From positions 319,866,654-319,930,653 of the forward strand of contig JASDDO010000004.1 of assembly GCA_030015575.1 (NCBI GenBank): a stretch of DNA of 64,000 bases, given 5' to 3'. The DNA is from Agapanthus africanus. Its lineage: Eukaryota > Streptophyta > Magnoliopsida > Asparagales > Amaryllidaceae. Each line of letters opens with the position of its first letter. Within the stretch, counting starts at the first letter, position 1. The notes under the pieces are model-generated. The model saw only the letters and a list, made by a program, of their open reading frames with translations, did no database searches and was not told the DNA's origin. Both the position numbers and the translations under genes were made by a program. Of this stretch, positions 19,791-32,224 are shown one piece after another.

Positions 19791-21242
19791 CTACAACGGC
19801 CGCATCCGTCTAAACCTTCGATATACGGTGCCATAAATCAGCTTGGCATCTTTGGAGAGGTGGACGGATAAAACCAAATTGCATCTGCCCCCAAAATTCA
19901 GGCCAGACGTCCTAACGTCCCGGTCGCGTCTTTCGGCGGTAAACAAGGATGCACACAAGATAAATCGTGTATCGTAAATACAAAACATCAGGAGAATGGA
20001 TCTTACCAGAACCCTGAGTGGCTCATTGCCTCATGTGTACTTCTTCTCAATAAGAATCAAGGGATGCCTGGATGGCTTCTTCAGTGGATATCGCTACAGA
20101 AAAGGGAAAAACAATTAGGCACATAATATCGGTTACAAAAAATGCTTGATGAAGAGCAGAAGAACTATACTGGTTACCGCAAGCGCCCGTATCCTCTCCG
20201 CTTCTTCCGCAGCTAGTTGTGCAGAGATAGATAACGCTGCCTGAAGATTAGAATCATCATCCTTTGCCAATAATTCTATAACGGCTGCTGCGAGATCGAC
20301 GTCCTCCGCAGCAGATGACTCCGGAAAGATAATATCGACATTAGTCTCATATTCAGAGATGCTCCGGATTAGGAAAACTTGGGTTTCCTAGCCAGATACA
20401 GCCATAAAATAAGTCTTTCTCTTCTTGCGAGAGCGGGTTGTCTCCCGGCAAGCTCTCTTTTTTCTTAAGAGCGCTTCAGGCTAACATTTCCCGATGTCCG
20501 AATTGGACGGCGAGTTAGCTGCAACATCATCTCTGGCAGATGACCCTGCTTCGGGTTCAACAACACCATTATCAGTTGACAAAGCGCCACTAGTACGTTG
20601 TGAACATCCAAAAGACCCAGACGCGAGTGGTGAAGAAGCCCGCTTTTCACTGGCGACCACTCTCTTCCTGGTCCTAAGAACAGACTCTGGTTGGACGCCT
20701 CCAAAAGCCTGAGCTGTCTGAGTTCTCGCACAACAGGAGGAATATCCGGCATTCCTTCCCGAGGCAAGGGAAAAGGAATGATAGACCTTGGTTTCATAGA
20801 AAAGTCGGGTTTTGATGCCTTCATCACACCCTGGCGACCAAGGAAGACATGCTTCTCATGATTTATAACTCTGGCCATGAATGACGAGTACCATTAACGG
20901 AAAGCCGATAAGAGTTGAGGAACATGTTCCAGATCGGGATTCATGAAAATGGATCCGATGTTCAGCATTATGAAGTGGTGGATAGCATTCTTTGCCGACT
21001 CCTTCGTGAGGGCAGGCTCAAAACGAAAGGCCTATAACGGGACTCCTTGGTTGTACCCAAATTTACGAGAGAAGTGGTAAGGGCTATATGTCCTGAAAGC
21101 GACATCGTTATTCCGTCGGTACACCAGGAAACCAGGTCGGATCGAAAAAAGATAAGCGACATCATTATTTGGCAAGCTCGGGTTACCCTCTCTCGATATA
21201 TCCAGTAAGGGTTGACTAGCGGAGGCAGGCCTCGTGAGTGCC
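19791..21242 (-). pseudogene. Antisense gene, copy 2, truncated by GypA
   Basis: Diverged partial copy of the minus-strand gene at 11726-15922. Matching parts: core segment near 21160-20950 (FSIRPGFLVYRRNNDVAF, then FGYNQGVPL, stop, AFRFEP), continuation from 20878 (MARVINHEKHVFLGRQGVMK), a Ser/basic region to about 20400 with shifted frame, an acidic exon near 20380-20170 ending at a GTAACC donor, and a last short exon 19988-19791 (SGLNFGGRCNLVLSVHLSKD). Several stops and frameshifts are present. The 5' part of the gene is cut off by the GypA insertion at 21243. Confidence 0.55.
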
Positions 21243-24160
21243 TGTCACACCCCGCTTCCCAGTAGACAGAAACGATGACGTGGCAATCCCGTGACATATT
21301 TATTCAGAGAAGGTCATTCCCTAAATAAATATACTAAGAGTATTAAAACAATAATACACAATGCAAGAATAAATGGAAACTGTACAATTTTCAACAAATA
21401 TCTTTATTTATATTCAAACTTGAAACTTTTACAGATACATGAGTTCAACTGAAAAGAAATGCCTAAACAAGTGGCCTACATAAGCAGAAAAAAAAAGTAG
21501 CAAGTCTAAAGCCTGAGCCGTGATCTGGTCGTACTCCTCTTTTGTAGCATCCACTCCTCGGTATCTGACGAACATTCCAAGAAAACAAAAGTGGGTGGAA
21601 TGCCCGTCTGCGAACTAGCACTCGGTAAGTCCCAAAGATAGAGTAAAAGTGAAAGTGACAATTATAGAATAGTCATGAGTAATGTTTATAACGAGTAAAA
21701 GTATATGTAACAGAACATGGTTATATTCACTATAGGTCTCTATATGGTCACTATGTTAACGTTAAGTTCTAAGTGTAAATGTCAACGCAACCATAGAAGT
21801 ATTCACGAGCTGAAGAGTGGTGCCCCAGAAGCAAGAAAAAACGGGCTCATTTCATGTGTTAGCATCGGGACACCAAACTGTGGAGGAGTCGACCCGACTA
21901 AAATTCGAGTAAATAAAGAAATAGGTTAATACGGGACTACTGAAGCTCCGTTGGATTCATACAAGAAACTATCCCAAATACCCTGAGTATAATATATATT
22001 ATAACTACAGATATCCTTAATTAATTTGATTGGTTAATTTACAACATGTCTTGATCGAAACCATAGATTGCAAAAGTTGAAGAATAAAGTTGGGTAAGTC
22101 GAGTAGAATGCGAGTCATGTCAATTGCGATCCTGAGTCGAGTCGAGTTAGTCAAGTATATTGATTTCGAATTCACGTTAAAGTTTAAGATTGAGTTTGTT
22201 TAGAGTTCGAGTTTAAATTCAAGTTTGGATTCGAGTTATAGACATTACTTGTAAATGGATTTAACTGTGGCAATTCTTAAGTTCGGGAGTAATCGGACAT
22301 CTGCTGCACATGGATGGCAGGATTTGTGTCTTTTTCCAAGACAATTGCCATTGATAACTCCGTTAATTTGCAATATTGTCTAACCTGAATAGGTAAGCAC
22401 TCACTTTCTCCGGCTCTCCTGTGGCTCAAGAGAAATGATACCGTTTAAATCGATATTATTCTAGAGTCCTTAAATATTTATTGTCGTTGTTTAAAATACA
22501 TTGTATTTATATTTTTTGCATTTCTCAAGGGAGTTTTATGAAAAATACTTTAATATTATTTAAAAATAAATCTCGAGGGTAATTTATATTATTATGAGTT
22601 TTTATCAATAAGTATTTTAATTTTAGTGGTATGTTAGAGATGAAACCTAGATTTTAAAAGTTTATGGTATTTTTCTAAAAACTACTATTTTAGGAACTTG
22701 GTGGTATTTTTTTTTAAAATGTTAATCTTTAATTTTAAAATATGATTTTCATAATTTGTCTTTATTGAAAATATGGATTTATAATTTTTCAAAGTTTAAT
22801 TTGTTTTAAAAAGTCATATTCTTTAAATCGTATTTTATTTCCTTTCGAGACTGAATTCTCTGTGAGGAGTTTTGTATCTCACTCTATTATCCAAAGGACG
22901 TGCGATAACCTACACCATCCATAGATGAGTTCCTCTAAAAGGGTTGTAGAGGCACAATTGCAAAGGATCCAAAATATCGATTAAAAACATTTTTTAGTTA
23001 AAGCAATGGTATTTTATTAAAAATTCGTATTCTTTAAATTAACCATAGATCCAAAAACTTTTTGCTTTAAAACCGTAGTGTATGTGATGGGGTAGATCAT
23101 TACCCCGTGAGTTTTCTAGAGGTATATATGCTAATTATCGAATAAACGGTACTTTTAAAGTTCATGGTATTTATATGAAACATGTTCGATATGTGTTTAT
23201 TTCGCATGAAATTTTAATTTCATTAAAAGTAAATGATGTGATAAGATTGTAGAGTAAATTTATAGTATTTGTATGACATATTAGGCCTATATAAGACTAT
23301 AAAAGTGTTTTAAAAGAAGTGATATTAACGCAAACTCCACTTTGTTGATATCGTTTTACAAATTGTTTTAAGGTGAAAAGAAAGAGAGGGAAAAGGGACT
23401 TATGATTTTGAAGGATTGATAAGGTAGGAAAAGAGGGAGAGGAAGCCTTCGGGGATTGTGGTATCGTCGAGAAAATGCTTAGGTTTTCAACGGAATGAAC
23501 TCGATCTCTAACTCGACTTGACTATCCTTAACTCTTCTTGAATTTATTGAATTTTGAGAGAATTTTTTATAGAGATTTTTAGAATGGGGAGAGCTAGGGG
23601 ATGTGGTGTATTTATAGTGTAAAAGTGAGTGTGTGTGAGTAAAAGAATTTGAATTAAAAAGAATTAAAATAGGATTAATGAGAGGAATGAAAGGTCTCTG
23701 GTTAATTGCGGAGTAATCAAACATTAAAGGGAGGGAAGTTGAAGAGGTGCACGGGCGAAGCAAGGATCGATTTGAAGCCATATCAACCACCGTGGCGGCC
23801 CAAAGAGGAAAACGGGCGGTCGGATATAGACCATCTGCCTCGAGATTCGTGCCATGTGTTTAACTCGTAATTAAAACCTCATTTATCCTGTTTTATTTTT
23901 CTGAAACTTTTTGTTTCACCGTGTATTTACAACTCTTAGGATTCCGAAAAGTTAAAAAGAAAAAATATTAAAAATAATTAGGACTGATGGGAATCGAACA
24001 CACAGTCTATGTCACAGAAGTGTAGAGGTTTTACCAGTGAGCTATAAACTGTTTCTTTCTTTTATTGAACAAAAATAACTTATAACTCCTAATCAGGCTG
24101 AAATACCCTTTCTATACATTAAACAAGTTAATTTTGTACGTGGATTTCAAAGTCGTTACA
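21243..24160 (-). repeat. GypA 3' LTR
   Basis: On the plus strand it runs TGTCACACCCCGCTTCCC ... GTCGTTACA. About 2.9 kb, AT-rich in the middle (22440-23480, nothing coding), with a TATA-like stretch near 23610 (minus strand). The outer end interrupts copy 2 of the antisense gene. Confidence 0.85.
23981..24051 (-). other. tRNA-like sequence inside the GypA LTR
   Basis: 71 bp on the minus strand with an A-box-like TAGCTCACTGGTA (24032-24044) and a B-box-like GTTCGATTCCC (23989-23999) at tRNA-like spacing. The T-arm has one mismatch and no clean acceptor stem forms, so it is not called as a functional tRNA. A weaker counterpart lies at the same place in the GypB LTR. Confidence 0.45.
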
Positions 24161-24214
24161 TTCCATTCTTATAAAAATTTCGTTTTCGAAATTTACACAA
24201 AGACTAATTTTCAA

Positions 24215-24436
24215 AGAAAAATGAGGGTAACTTGTGCACATAGCGTCTTCTCTATCCCAAGTTGATTTTCCTGACGAATCCTTCTTCTATATCACTCGGA
24301 CTAAGTTCACCTCCTTGTTCCGTAGTGTCTTCACCTTTCGATCCAAGATCTCGACTGGCTGCTTCTCGCAAGTCTAATTGGTCTGCATAGTCAGCTCTAA
24401 GTGATCAAATATATGGCTGGGGTCTCTCACATATCA
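24215..24436 (-). pseudogene. GypA pol: degenerate chromodomain
   Basis: After integrase the minus strand reads EKQPVEILDRKVKTLRNKEV, then NLVRVI, stop, KKDSSGKSTWDREDAM. This is the C-terminal chromodomain region of Tekay-type chromoviruses, which in the family guides integration to heterochromatin. It carries an in-frame stop. Then come the polypurine-like junction and LTR start. Confidence 0.6.
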
Positions 24437-24928
24437 TCATAGCTGGGATATGTGGAACGCTTTGTACACTCTTTCCAATGAGAATAGTAGTGCCAATGGG
24501 TATGCCACTTTTTCAACTCGTTCGAGTATGTCGAACACTCCGATATATCTTGGACTAAGTTTATCCCTCTTAAAAAAATGTATCACTCCTCTATTCGATG
24601 ATATCTTTAGAAACACATGCTTTCCGGGTTGGAACTCCAGATGTCGACGTTTTTCATATGCCCAATGATTCTGTCGGTTACGGGCTATACACATTTTATC
24701 CCTGATCGTACGAACTACATCCACAATTTCCATGATCATCTCTGGTCTAAGGAGTTCACGATCTACAAGGTCATTACAACTCAGCGGGGAATGACACTTT
24801 TGTCTATACAGTGCTGCGAATGGTCTCATGCAAATGCTTGCCCGGTAGCTGTTGTTATAGGAAAACTCTACAAGGTGTATGTGATCTTTACCCGAACCTC
24901 CGAAGTCTAGCATACATGCTCTCAGCAT
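24437..24928 (-). pseudogene. GypA pol: integrase C-terminal half
   Basis: 163 residues with typical chromovirus integrase motifs: LVEFSYNNSYRASI, then PFAALYRQKCHSP, DVVRTIRDKMCIARNRQ, FQPGKHVFLKIS, LSPRYIGVFDILERVEKVAY, ending VYKAFHISQL. This region binds DNA and host factors. It is open over its length but separated from the catalytic part by stops. A few residues depart from the family (Leu-Ala-Leu-Tyr for the usual Glu-Thr-Leu-Tyr). Confidence 0.85.
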
Positions 24929-25162
24929 GTATTCAAGGATATGAATAGTTCGCTTGGACCGTCAGTCTATTTGTAGATGATACGCCATGCTGAAATTCAG
25001 ACTCGTTCCCAGGCTAGTTTGAAAACTGCCAAAATTGGGATTGAAATCTTGTATCAGGTCAGAGACGATGCAGACAGGTACCCCATTCAATCTCACGATC
25101 ATCTGCATGAGTTTATGGGTATTAAGACAAGTATGATATACCTTGAAGGTTTAAATCTTACT

Positions 25163-25771
25163 TTAGATTTCAATCACATCCTTGTACCTCCTCTCCAACG
25201 TCTCGGTTGACTGGCCAACTCTGAATGAAATAGAGTGAGCCGACTTGGTGAGTCGATTCACAATAACCCAGATTATGTCATTACCCTTCGTGCTGCGAGA
25301 GAAAGCAATCACGAAGTCCATAGTAATGTGCTGCCATTTCCATTCCGGGATTGGTAATGGCAGAACTAGACCAGCAGTTCTGTGATGTTTAGCCTTCACT
25401 TTCTAACATACTAAAAGCTTTGCTACGCTCCTTGCTACTTCACTCTTCATTCCATGCCACCAGTAATGTTGCCGTAGATCCTTGTACATCTTCGTGACGC
25501 CGGGGTGTACAGAATAAGGAGAGCTGTAAGCTTCTTTCATTAACTCTTATTAAACAGGGCCTACTGGCATACATAAACGGCTCCCATACCATAAGGATCC
25601 ATTTTCATGGATGATGAAGTCAGTTTGAAGACCACTTTCTACTTGTTCTTGGATCTTTTGTAGCTTGGCATTATTTGCTTGAGCTGCCTTGATCTGATTG
25701 ACAAGAGTGGACTGGACTTGTAAGTTCATCAAAGATGAGGCGTTATCTGGCACAACTACTTCAATCTCCAA
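25163..25771 (-). pseudogene. GypA pol: integrase N-terminal half with stops
   Basis: Two blocks. 25771-25550 is the RNase H to integrase linker (EVVVPDNASSLMNLQVQSTL, then GLQTDFIIHENGSLWYG). 25399-25163 holds EWKWQHITMDFVIAFSRS with the first catalytic Asp and WVIVNRLTKSAHSISF, where the family usually has VDRLTKSAHFIP. The zinc-finger region between them is broken by stops. It is inactive as it stands. Confidence 0.8.
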
Positions 25772-26118
25772 TCCATGCAGTTCTTGCTGTAGTCTTCACT
25801 GAGAAGTGAGATTCATTGCTAAAAGTTAGGGACTAAGTGCATCAGGAACTACGTTCACCTTTCCAGGATGATAGTGTAGGTTAATGTCGAAGTCTTCCAT
25901 AAGTTTTAGCCATCTTCTCTGCTGCATGTTGAGTTCCTTCTGAGTAAATACATACATCAGATTCTTGTGGTCGGTGTATATATCCACTTGTTCCCCCAAA
26001 AGGTAGTGACACCAAATCCTGAGTGCGAAGACACGACTGCCATTTGCAGATCATGTGTTGGATAGTTGCGCTCATAGACCTTTATCTATCTTGATGCAAA
26101 AGCCACAACTCTTCCATG

Positions 26119-26430
26119 CTAGTGTAGAACACATCCTAATCCTTTACCGGACGCATCACAATGTACATCGAATCCGCCAGCTCGATCTGGTATTACAGGA
26201 ATAGGTGCAGAGGTTAATCTCGACTTGAGTTCTACAAAAGACTTCTCACATGCTTCTGACCACACGAATGCTTCGTCTTTACGTGTGAGCTTGGTTAGGG
26301 GTGCTGTGATCTTTGAAAATCTTTCGATGAAGCATCTATAATATCCTGCTAAGCCAAGAATACTTCTTTTATCTTTGACTGACTTTGGTGTCAGCCATTC
26401 GCAGACAGTTGACACCTTAGATGGATCCAA
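26119..26430 (-). pseudogene. GypA pol: RT connection and RNase H start
   Basis: 103 residues: MDPSKVSTVCEWLTPKSVKD, then LGLAGYYRCFIERFSKITAP, AFVWSEACEKSFVELK and FDVHCDASGKGLGCVL with the first RNase H Asp. Order and spacing match gypsy RT-RNase H. The frame stops right after GCVLH, and the rest of RNase H (about 26110-25880) is only traceable in fragments. Confidence 0.8.
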
Positions 26431-26520
26431 AGAGATTCCTTCGCCTGAAAGTATGTGTCCGAGAAATCTGACTTGATCTAGCCAAAATTCATACTTGTTG
26501 TACTTGGCATAGAGCTGGTG

Positions 26521-26960
26521 TTATCGTAATGTCTTCAGGACAATGCGTAAGTGCTCGGAGTGCTCTTTTCGATTCTTTGAATACACCATAATATCTTTGA
26601 TGAAGAAAAAAACAAACCTATCTAAGTACTCTCGGAAAACTTGGTTCATCAGGTTCATAAAAATGGCTGGTGCATTGGTCACTCCAAATGGCATTACGAG
26701 ATATTCATAATGGCCATAACGAGTCCTAAATGCTATCTTCGGAATGTCGGACTCCTTGACCTTCACCTGATGATATCCTAAACGAAAATCTAACTTTGAA
26801 AATACAAAAGATCCACTTAACTGATCAAAAAGGTCATTGATGCAAGGTAGTGGATACTTGTTCTTAATCGTTACTTCATTCAGAGCTCAATAATCCACAC
26901 ACATCCTTTAGGTACCTTCCATCTTCATTACCAGCAGCACCAGAGATCCCCAACTTAAAG
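26521..26960 (-). pseudogene. GypA pol: reverse transcriptase with FIKD active site
   Basis: The clearest block (26766-26521) reads [20 protein letters not shown], then [20 protein letters not shown] and [20 protein letters not shown]. Gypsy RTs have F(I/V)DD here; the first catalytic Asp is replaced by Lys. Upstream RT palm motifs are visible in broken frames up to about 26960. No activity is expected. Confidence 0.85.
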
Positions 26961-27053
26961 GACTGGGTCTGGTTCAACCTTTCTTCAGGAGTTCGTCCAA
27001 CTGAATATGGATCTCCTTCAATCCTTCTGGACTTAGTCGTTATGGAGCTTTGA

Positions 27054-27600
27054 TTACTGGTTGTGCGCTGGGTTGCAAATCAATACTGAATTCAAGAGCT
27101 TGATCAGGAGGCAAACCTGATAAATCTTTAGGGAAAACATCCTCGAACTCTCAAACGACCTCTGGCTTCGATTCTTCTGCTTGCAACGCTGCAATCTCTG
27201 CCTTTTTTGGTTTTGCTCGGTAGATGCTAGTCTCCAAAGTCCAGTCTCCATTTTTTAAATAGAACACTTGGTGATCTGGAATTTCAAACACTACCCTCCT
27301 TTGGCGACAGTCGATGGTAGTGAAGAAAGTTCCCAGCCAGTCCATTCCCAAGACTACGTCGAAATTCGGTATGTCCAGTACTTTGAAGTCCACATAGAAT
27401 TCTCAACTGCAGATGACCACTGGACATAGATCGTATCCTAAGGTTGCTTTTAGAATGTCGTTCCCCGAACTGACATTCCAGCTGGATACGAGCGGCTTAA
27501 CTGGGATTGCATGAGTTCTTACGAACCGTTATGACATAAAGCAATGCGATGCCCTAGTGTCGAAGAGCGCGAGTGCAGGTAAGGTGACTACTAAGATTAT
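27054..27600 (-). pseudogene. GypA pol: protease region
   Basis: The minus strand shows ALFDTRASHCF near 27560-27530, the place of the retropepsin active site; the Gly of D-T/S-G is replaced by Arg. Further on come DFKVLDIPNFDVVLGMDWLG and the Lys/Glu-rich linker to RT (27393-27151). Stops separate the two parts. Confidence 0.7.
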
Positions 27601-27830
27601 ACCTAAGTCGCGTAGGATAGGTTTAGGTATAACAAATATAAGATGTCTAGGAATTGAAATAACTTGAAACTGAATAGGGAAGTGATTTACCAGTGATAAC
27701 CTGACCCGTAGCTTCAGCCTCTTCGATCGACATGGTGAATGCTTGGTATCGCGGCACCTTCCTGTGTGCCTGGTTAAACACTCGGCGTGAGGTTGAGCGG
27801 TCTGGGTGTGGGGAGTTGGTGCTGGTAGAG

Positions 27831-28982
27831 CTAACCGGGTAGGAGGGGCTTAGATCGTCGATCTAGCGGGAAGGTTGTTAGTCCATCGGTTCTAGGGGCA
27901 TGCTCCGATAGTGTGAGTAATATCAAGCACAAGTTTTTCTCCCTACGACAGTTCTTCACTAGATGCCATGTTCTTTTGCAGTAGCTGCAAAAGTCTGGCT
28001 TACTGTTGACGAACGAACCTCCTGTCCTCGTAGATGGTCCGTTGAAAGCTGGCCTGGAAGAGGCCCCTCCTGTGATCTGGTGGAAAGGACATTTCACACC
28101 GGCCGACTGTGGCCTGCCTTTCTTCTTCACAACTGCCGCATAGCGTCGGTCAGCCTTCAAAGAAAGCTCATGGGTTAGGAAATCCGCTGTAGTGAGTGCG
28201 GCTAGGATTTCAGGGTCCAACCCCTGCTGGAATCGTCATGCCTAGATCTCAGCAGTGGAAATGAAGTGTGCAACGAACCTGTTACGATCTTGTGTTAATA
28301 GTTTTGTAAGTGAGAAAGGAAAATTTCAACTTGAGACTATATCTTACCTACCGAGCATGGTAAACTCAGCAACATATTCATCCACAGAATTGACCCGCAT
28401 CGAGCCTTATTGTAAATGGATAAATTGTTGCTCCATATCAAAGCGGGCAATCTTCATAAAGTACTTTTCATCGAAGAGGTAGCGGAATGTTTTCCACTCT
28501 ATTAGTTGTTCGAGACGGCTCTACTCTGCCTTCCACCATACTCTGACATTATCCGTCAGTTGCAACTTAGCAACTCTTACCCAAGCTATATCTGGCACTT
28601 AAGCTGCTGCCAGATCATGCTCAATCGCTTGAGCCCATTCCTCTGGTTCAAGCGGGCTCTCTTTACCAGAGAACTTCTTTGGGTGCAGTGCCCGAAACTG
28701 CTTAACTCCGGGTGCCTCCTCCTTAGAGCGAGCAAGTGCTTGGTGTATGAGGGTTGTATGCTCCCTTTGTCCCTCCAATAGGATCTTGATAGCCTCAAGG
28801 AGTATCGTTTGCTTATTGATAGGAGCTGCAACGATAGCTGGTGGTGGTAGAGTAGACGGTGGAGTGTTGTCATTGACGTTGATGCTGGTATTGTAGAGTT
28901 CATCACCTTGATATAAAAGACATATTAAGGTAGATTCAAGGAATTTTGAAATGCAAGGAATGTAAATGTTTGTTGAATTCAT
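27831..28982 (-). pseudogene. GypA gag with CCHC zinc knuckle
   Basis: 28982-28599 is the N-terminal capsid part (ending FRALHPKKFSGKESPLEPEE, then WAQAIEHDLAAA), matching the gypsy gag start. 28220-27831 is the C-terminal part with an intact zinc knuckle CSYCKRTWHLVKNC (C-x2-C-x4-H-x4-C). The middle capsid portion (28598-28221) is out of frame. Gag forms the particle and binds element RNA. Confidence 0.8.
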
Positions 28983-29050
28983 TAATTCTTATGGTATATT
29001 GTTTATGACTTCATACAAAACTGACCTGCATGGGCCATCAACAAAACCTG

Positions 29051-31388
29051 TCACGCCCCGCTTCCTAGTAGACAAAAACGATGATGTGGCAAGCCCGCGG
29101 CATATTTATTCAGAGAAGGTCATTCCCTAAATAAATATACTAAGCGTATTGAAACAATAATACACAATGCAAGAAAAATGGAGACTGCACAATTTTCAAC
29201 AAATATCTTTATTTACATTTAAACTTGGAATTTTTACAGATACATGAGTTCAACTGAAAAGGTAAATACAATAAAAGAAATGCCTAAATGGGGTCATACA
29301 TAAGCCGAAAAAAGTAACTAGTCTAAATCCTAAGCCGTGATTTGGTCTTACTACTCTTTTGTACCGTCCACCTCCTCGGTATCTAATGAACATTCAAAGA
29401 AAACAAAGGTGGGTGGAATACCCGTCAACGAACTAGTGCTCGGTAAGTGCCAAAGATAAAGTAAAAGTGAAAATGACAATTATGGAATATTCATGAGTAA
29501 TGTATATGACGAGTAAAAGTATATGTAACGGAATATAGTTATATTCACTATAGGTCTTTATATGGTCAATAAGTTAACGTTAAGTTCCAAGTGTGAATGT
29601 CAACGCAACCGTAGAAGTATTCACGAGCTCAAGAATAGGGCCCCAAGAGTAAGGAAATACGGGATCATTTCATATGTTAGTATCGGGACTCCAAGCTGTG
29701 GAGGAGTCGACCCAACTGAGATTCGAGTAAATAGAAAAGTAGGTTAATACGGGACACCTGAAGCTCTATTGGATTCACACAAGAAACTATCCTAAATACC
29801 CCGAGTATAATATATATTATAACTGTAAGATATCCTTAATTAATTTGATTGGTTGATTTACAACATGTCTTGATCGAAACCATAGATTGCAAAAGTTTAA
29901 GAATGAAGTAGAGTAAATCGAGTAGAATGCGAGTCATGTCAATTACAATCCTAGGTCGAGTCACGTTAGTCGAGTATATTGATTTCGAGTTCACGTTCAA
30001 GATTAAGTTCGAGTTAATTAGAGTTCGAGTTTAAATTCAAGTTTGGATTCGAGTTTGGATTCGAATAATAGATATTTCTTGTAAATGGATTTAACTGTGG
30101 AAATTCTTAAGTTCGGGAGTAATCGGACAACTACTGCATATGAACGACAGGATTTGTATCTTTTCCCAAGACAATTGTTATTGATAACTCTGTTAATTTG
30201 CAGTGTTTTCTAACCTGAATAGGCAAGCACTCACTTTCTCCGGCTCCCTGGGGCTCAAGAGAAATGATATAACTTAAACTTATATTATTCTAGAGTTCTT
30301 AAATACTTATTGTTGTTGTTTACATTGTATTTATATTGTTTGCATTTCTCTTGGGGGTTTTATGAAAAATACTTTAATATTGTTTAAAAGTAAACCTCGA
30401 GGGTGATTTATATTATTAAGAGTTTTTATGAACATGTATTTTAATTTAAGTGGTATTTTAGTGATGAAACCTAGTTTTCAAAAGTTTATGGTATTTTTCT
30501 GAAAACTACTATTTTAGGAATTTGGTGGTATTTTATTAAAAATGTTAATCTTTAATTTTAAAATATGATTTTTACAATTTGTTTTTATTGAAAATACGGA
30601 TTTATAATTTTCCAAAGTGTAATTTGTTTTAAAAGTCGTATTCTTTAAATCATATTTTTATTTCTTTTGGAGACCGAATTCTCCGTGAAGAGTTTTGTAT
30701 CTCACTCTACTATCCTAAGGACGTATGATAATCTGCACCATCCGTAGATGGGTTCCTCTAAAAGGGTTATAGAGGCGCAATTGCAAACGATCCAAAAATA
30801 TCCATTAAAAACATTTATTTGTAAAAGCAATGGTATTTTATTGAAAAAACGTATTCTTTAAATTAACCATACATCCAAGAACTTCGTGCTATGAAACCGT
30901 AATGTATGTGATGGGGTAGGTCATTACCCTATGAGTTTTCTAGAGGTATATATGCTAATTATCGATTATAGGGTACTTTTAAAGTTCATGGTATTTATAT
31001 GAAAAGTGTTCGATATGTATTTATTTCGCATGAAATTTTAATTTTATTAAAAGGTAAATGATGTGAAAAGATTGTAAATTGAAGACATAATATTTTTGTA
31101 ACATATTAGGCCTATCAAAGACTGTAAAAGTGTTTTGAAAGAAGTGATATCAACGCTAACTCCACTTTGTCGTATCATTTTAGAAATTGTTTTGAGATGA
31201 AAAGAAAGGGAGAGAGAAAGGACTTACGGTTTTGAAGTGATAACAAGGTAGGAAAAGAGGGAAGGGAAGCTTTCGGGGATCGTAGTATCATCGGGAAAAT
31301 ACACCGGTCTTGAACGGTCTGAAGTCGATAGCTAACTTCACTTGACTAGCCTTAACTCTTTTTGAATTTAGAGAATTTTGAGAGAATT
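29051..31388 (-). repeat. GypA 5' LTR, interrupted by GypB
   Basis: Begins TGTCACGCCCCGCTTCCT and is collinear with 21243-23564, with frequent mismatches. It is cut at 31388 (TTTTGAGAGAATT), where GypB starts. The rest is outside the window. Confidence 0.85.
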
Positions 31389-32055
31389 TGTCACATCCTA
31401 CTTCCCAAGATACATAAATACAGCACGTGACAGAGCCAACCATGCTACATGTAGTTAGGAATCATCCCTCCATAGTCACATTACGGTTGTCAATCGGATA
31501 TCAAGAACAGTAAAATATATAATCTAACTAACACATGTCCATCTTCCACAATAAATAAAATCAAGAAATAGGTGTAGCGGAAACGAATCAAGATCGAATA
31601 TATAATAGTATCTGAATCACGTCCCAATATGAGCTCACATCAATAGAAAAAAAAATGCTGAAAATAAATAAACGAAGAGTCTCTAAACTAAATAGCTAGA
31701 TCCTCATTGCTCAGCTTGATTGCTAAAGTACTCTTGATCTGTCTGCGATAAAGGTAGAGGAACTGGGTCATGCAAAACTTAAACATCAGTGCGTCATAAT
31801 ATCAAAATAATAGCAATAACCAGGATATGATGCTATGATTAAGCATGCATGTAAATAAATAACACATGTATAAAGTAATGAGCTGTATGTATGTGATGTG
31901 TATCCTAAAGTTTGTGCTTCTATGTTATCTATTCTACAAGTCTTTGAAATCAATTAATGTAATCCTCATCTTAACTCAACAGTATATATCCCGTTCATTC
32001 CCTATGGGACCACGTTATAATATATCTCGTTCATTCCCCACGGGACTACGGTACA

Positions 32056-32224
32056 ATGATTATTTCATCACGTCTGGAATCATAGCAAACAATAAATGAT
32101 GATTATTCCGTCACGCCCGGAATCATAGCAAACAATAAACGATGATAATTCCGTCACGCCCTGAATCACAGCAAACAATAAACGACGATTATTCTGTCAC
32201 GCCCAGAATCACGGCAAACAATAA
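32056..32224. repeat. 43-bp tandem repeat, four copies
   Basis: Unit contains GATTATTCCGTCACGCC and GGAATCATAGCAAACAATAA. Each unit also carries a short dyad (ATTCCG ... CGGAAT type). It lies inside the GypB LTR. Confidence 0.8.

Larger units (their letters stand above)
21243..31388 (-). mobile_element. GypA: decayed chromovirus (Tekay/Del-like), minus strand
   Basis: Left LTR 21243-24160, internal gag-pol 24161-29050 on the minus strand, right (5') LTR from 29051, interrupted at 31389 by GypB. The order read on the minus strand is gag, zinc knuckle, protease, RT, RNase H, integrase, chromodomain remnant, as in chromoviruses. The two LTRs show many substitutions and indels, so this is an old insertion. 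About 600 bp of the right LTR should lie beyond GypB, outside the window. No initiator-Met primer site is recognised next to 29050. Confidence 0.88.

Noticed and set aside
21717-21929. Frame conserved with 29562-29747
   Set aside because: Both lie in the paired GypA LTRs; conservation reflects LTR duplication, and no domain is present.
23981-24051. A functional tRNA gene
   Set aside because: A- and B-box-like sequences are present, but the T-arm has a mismatch, the acceptor ends do not pair cleanly, and it lies inside an LTR.
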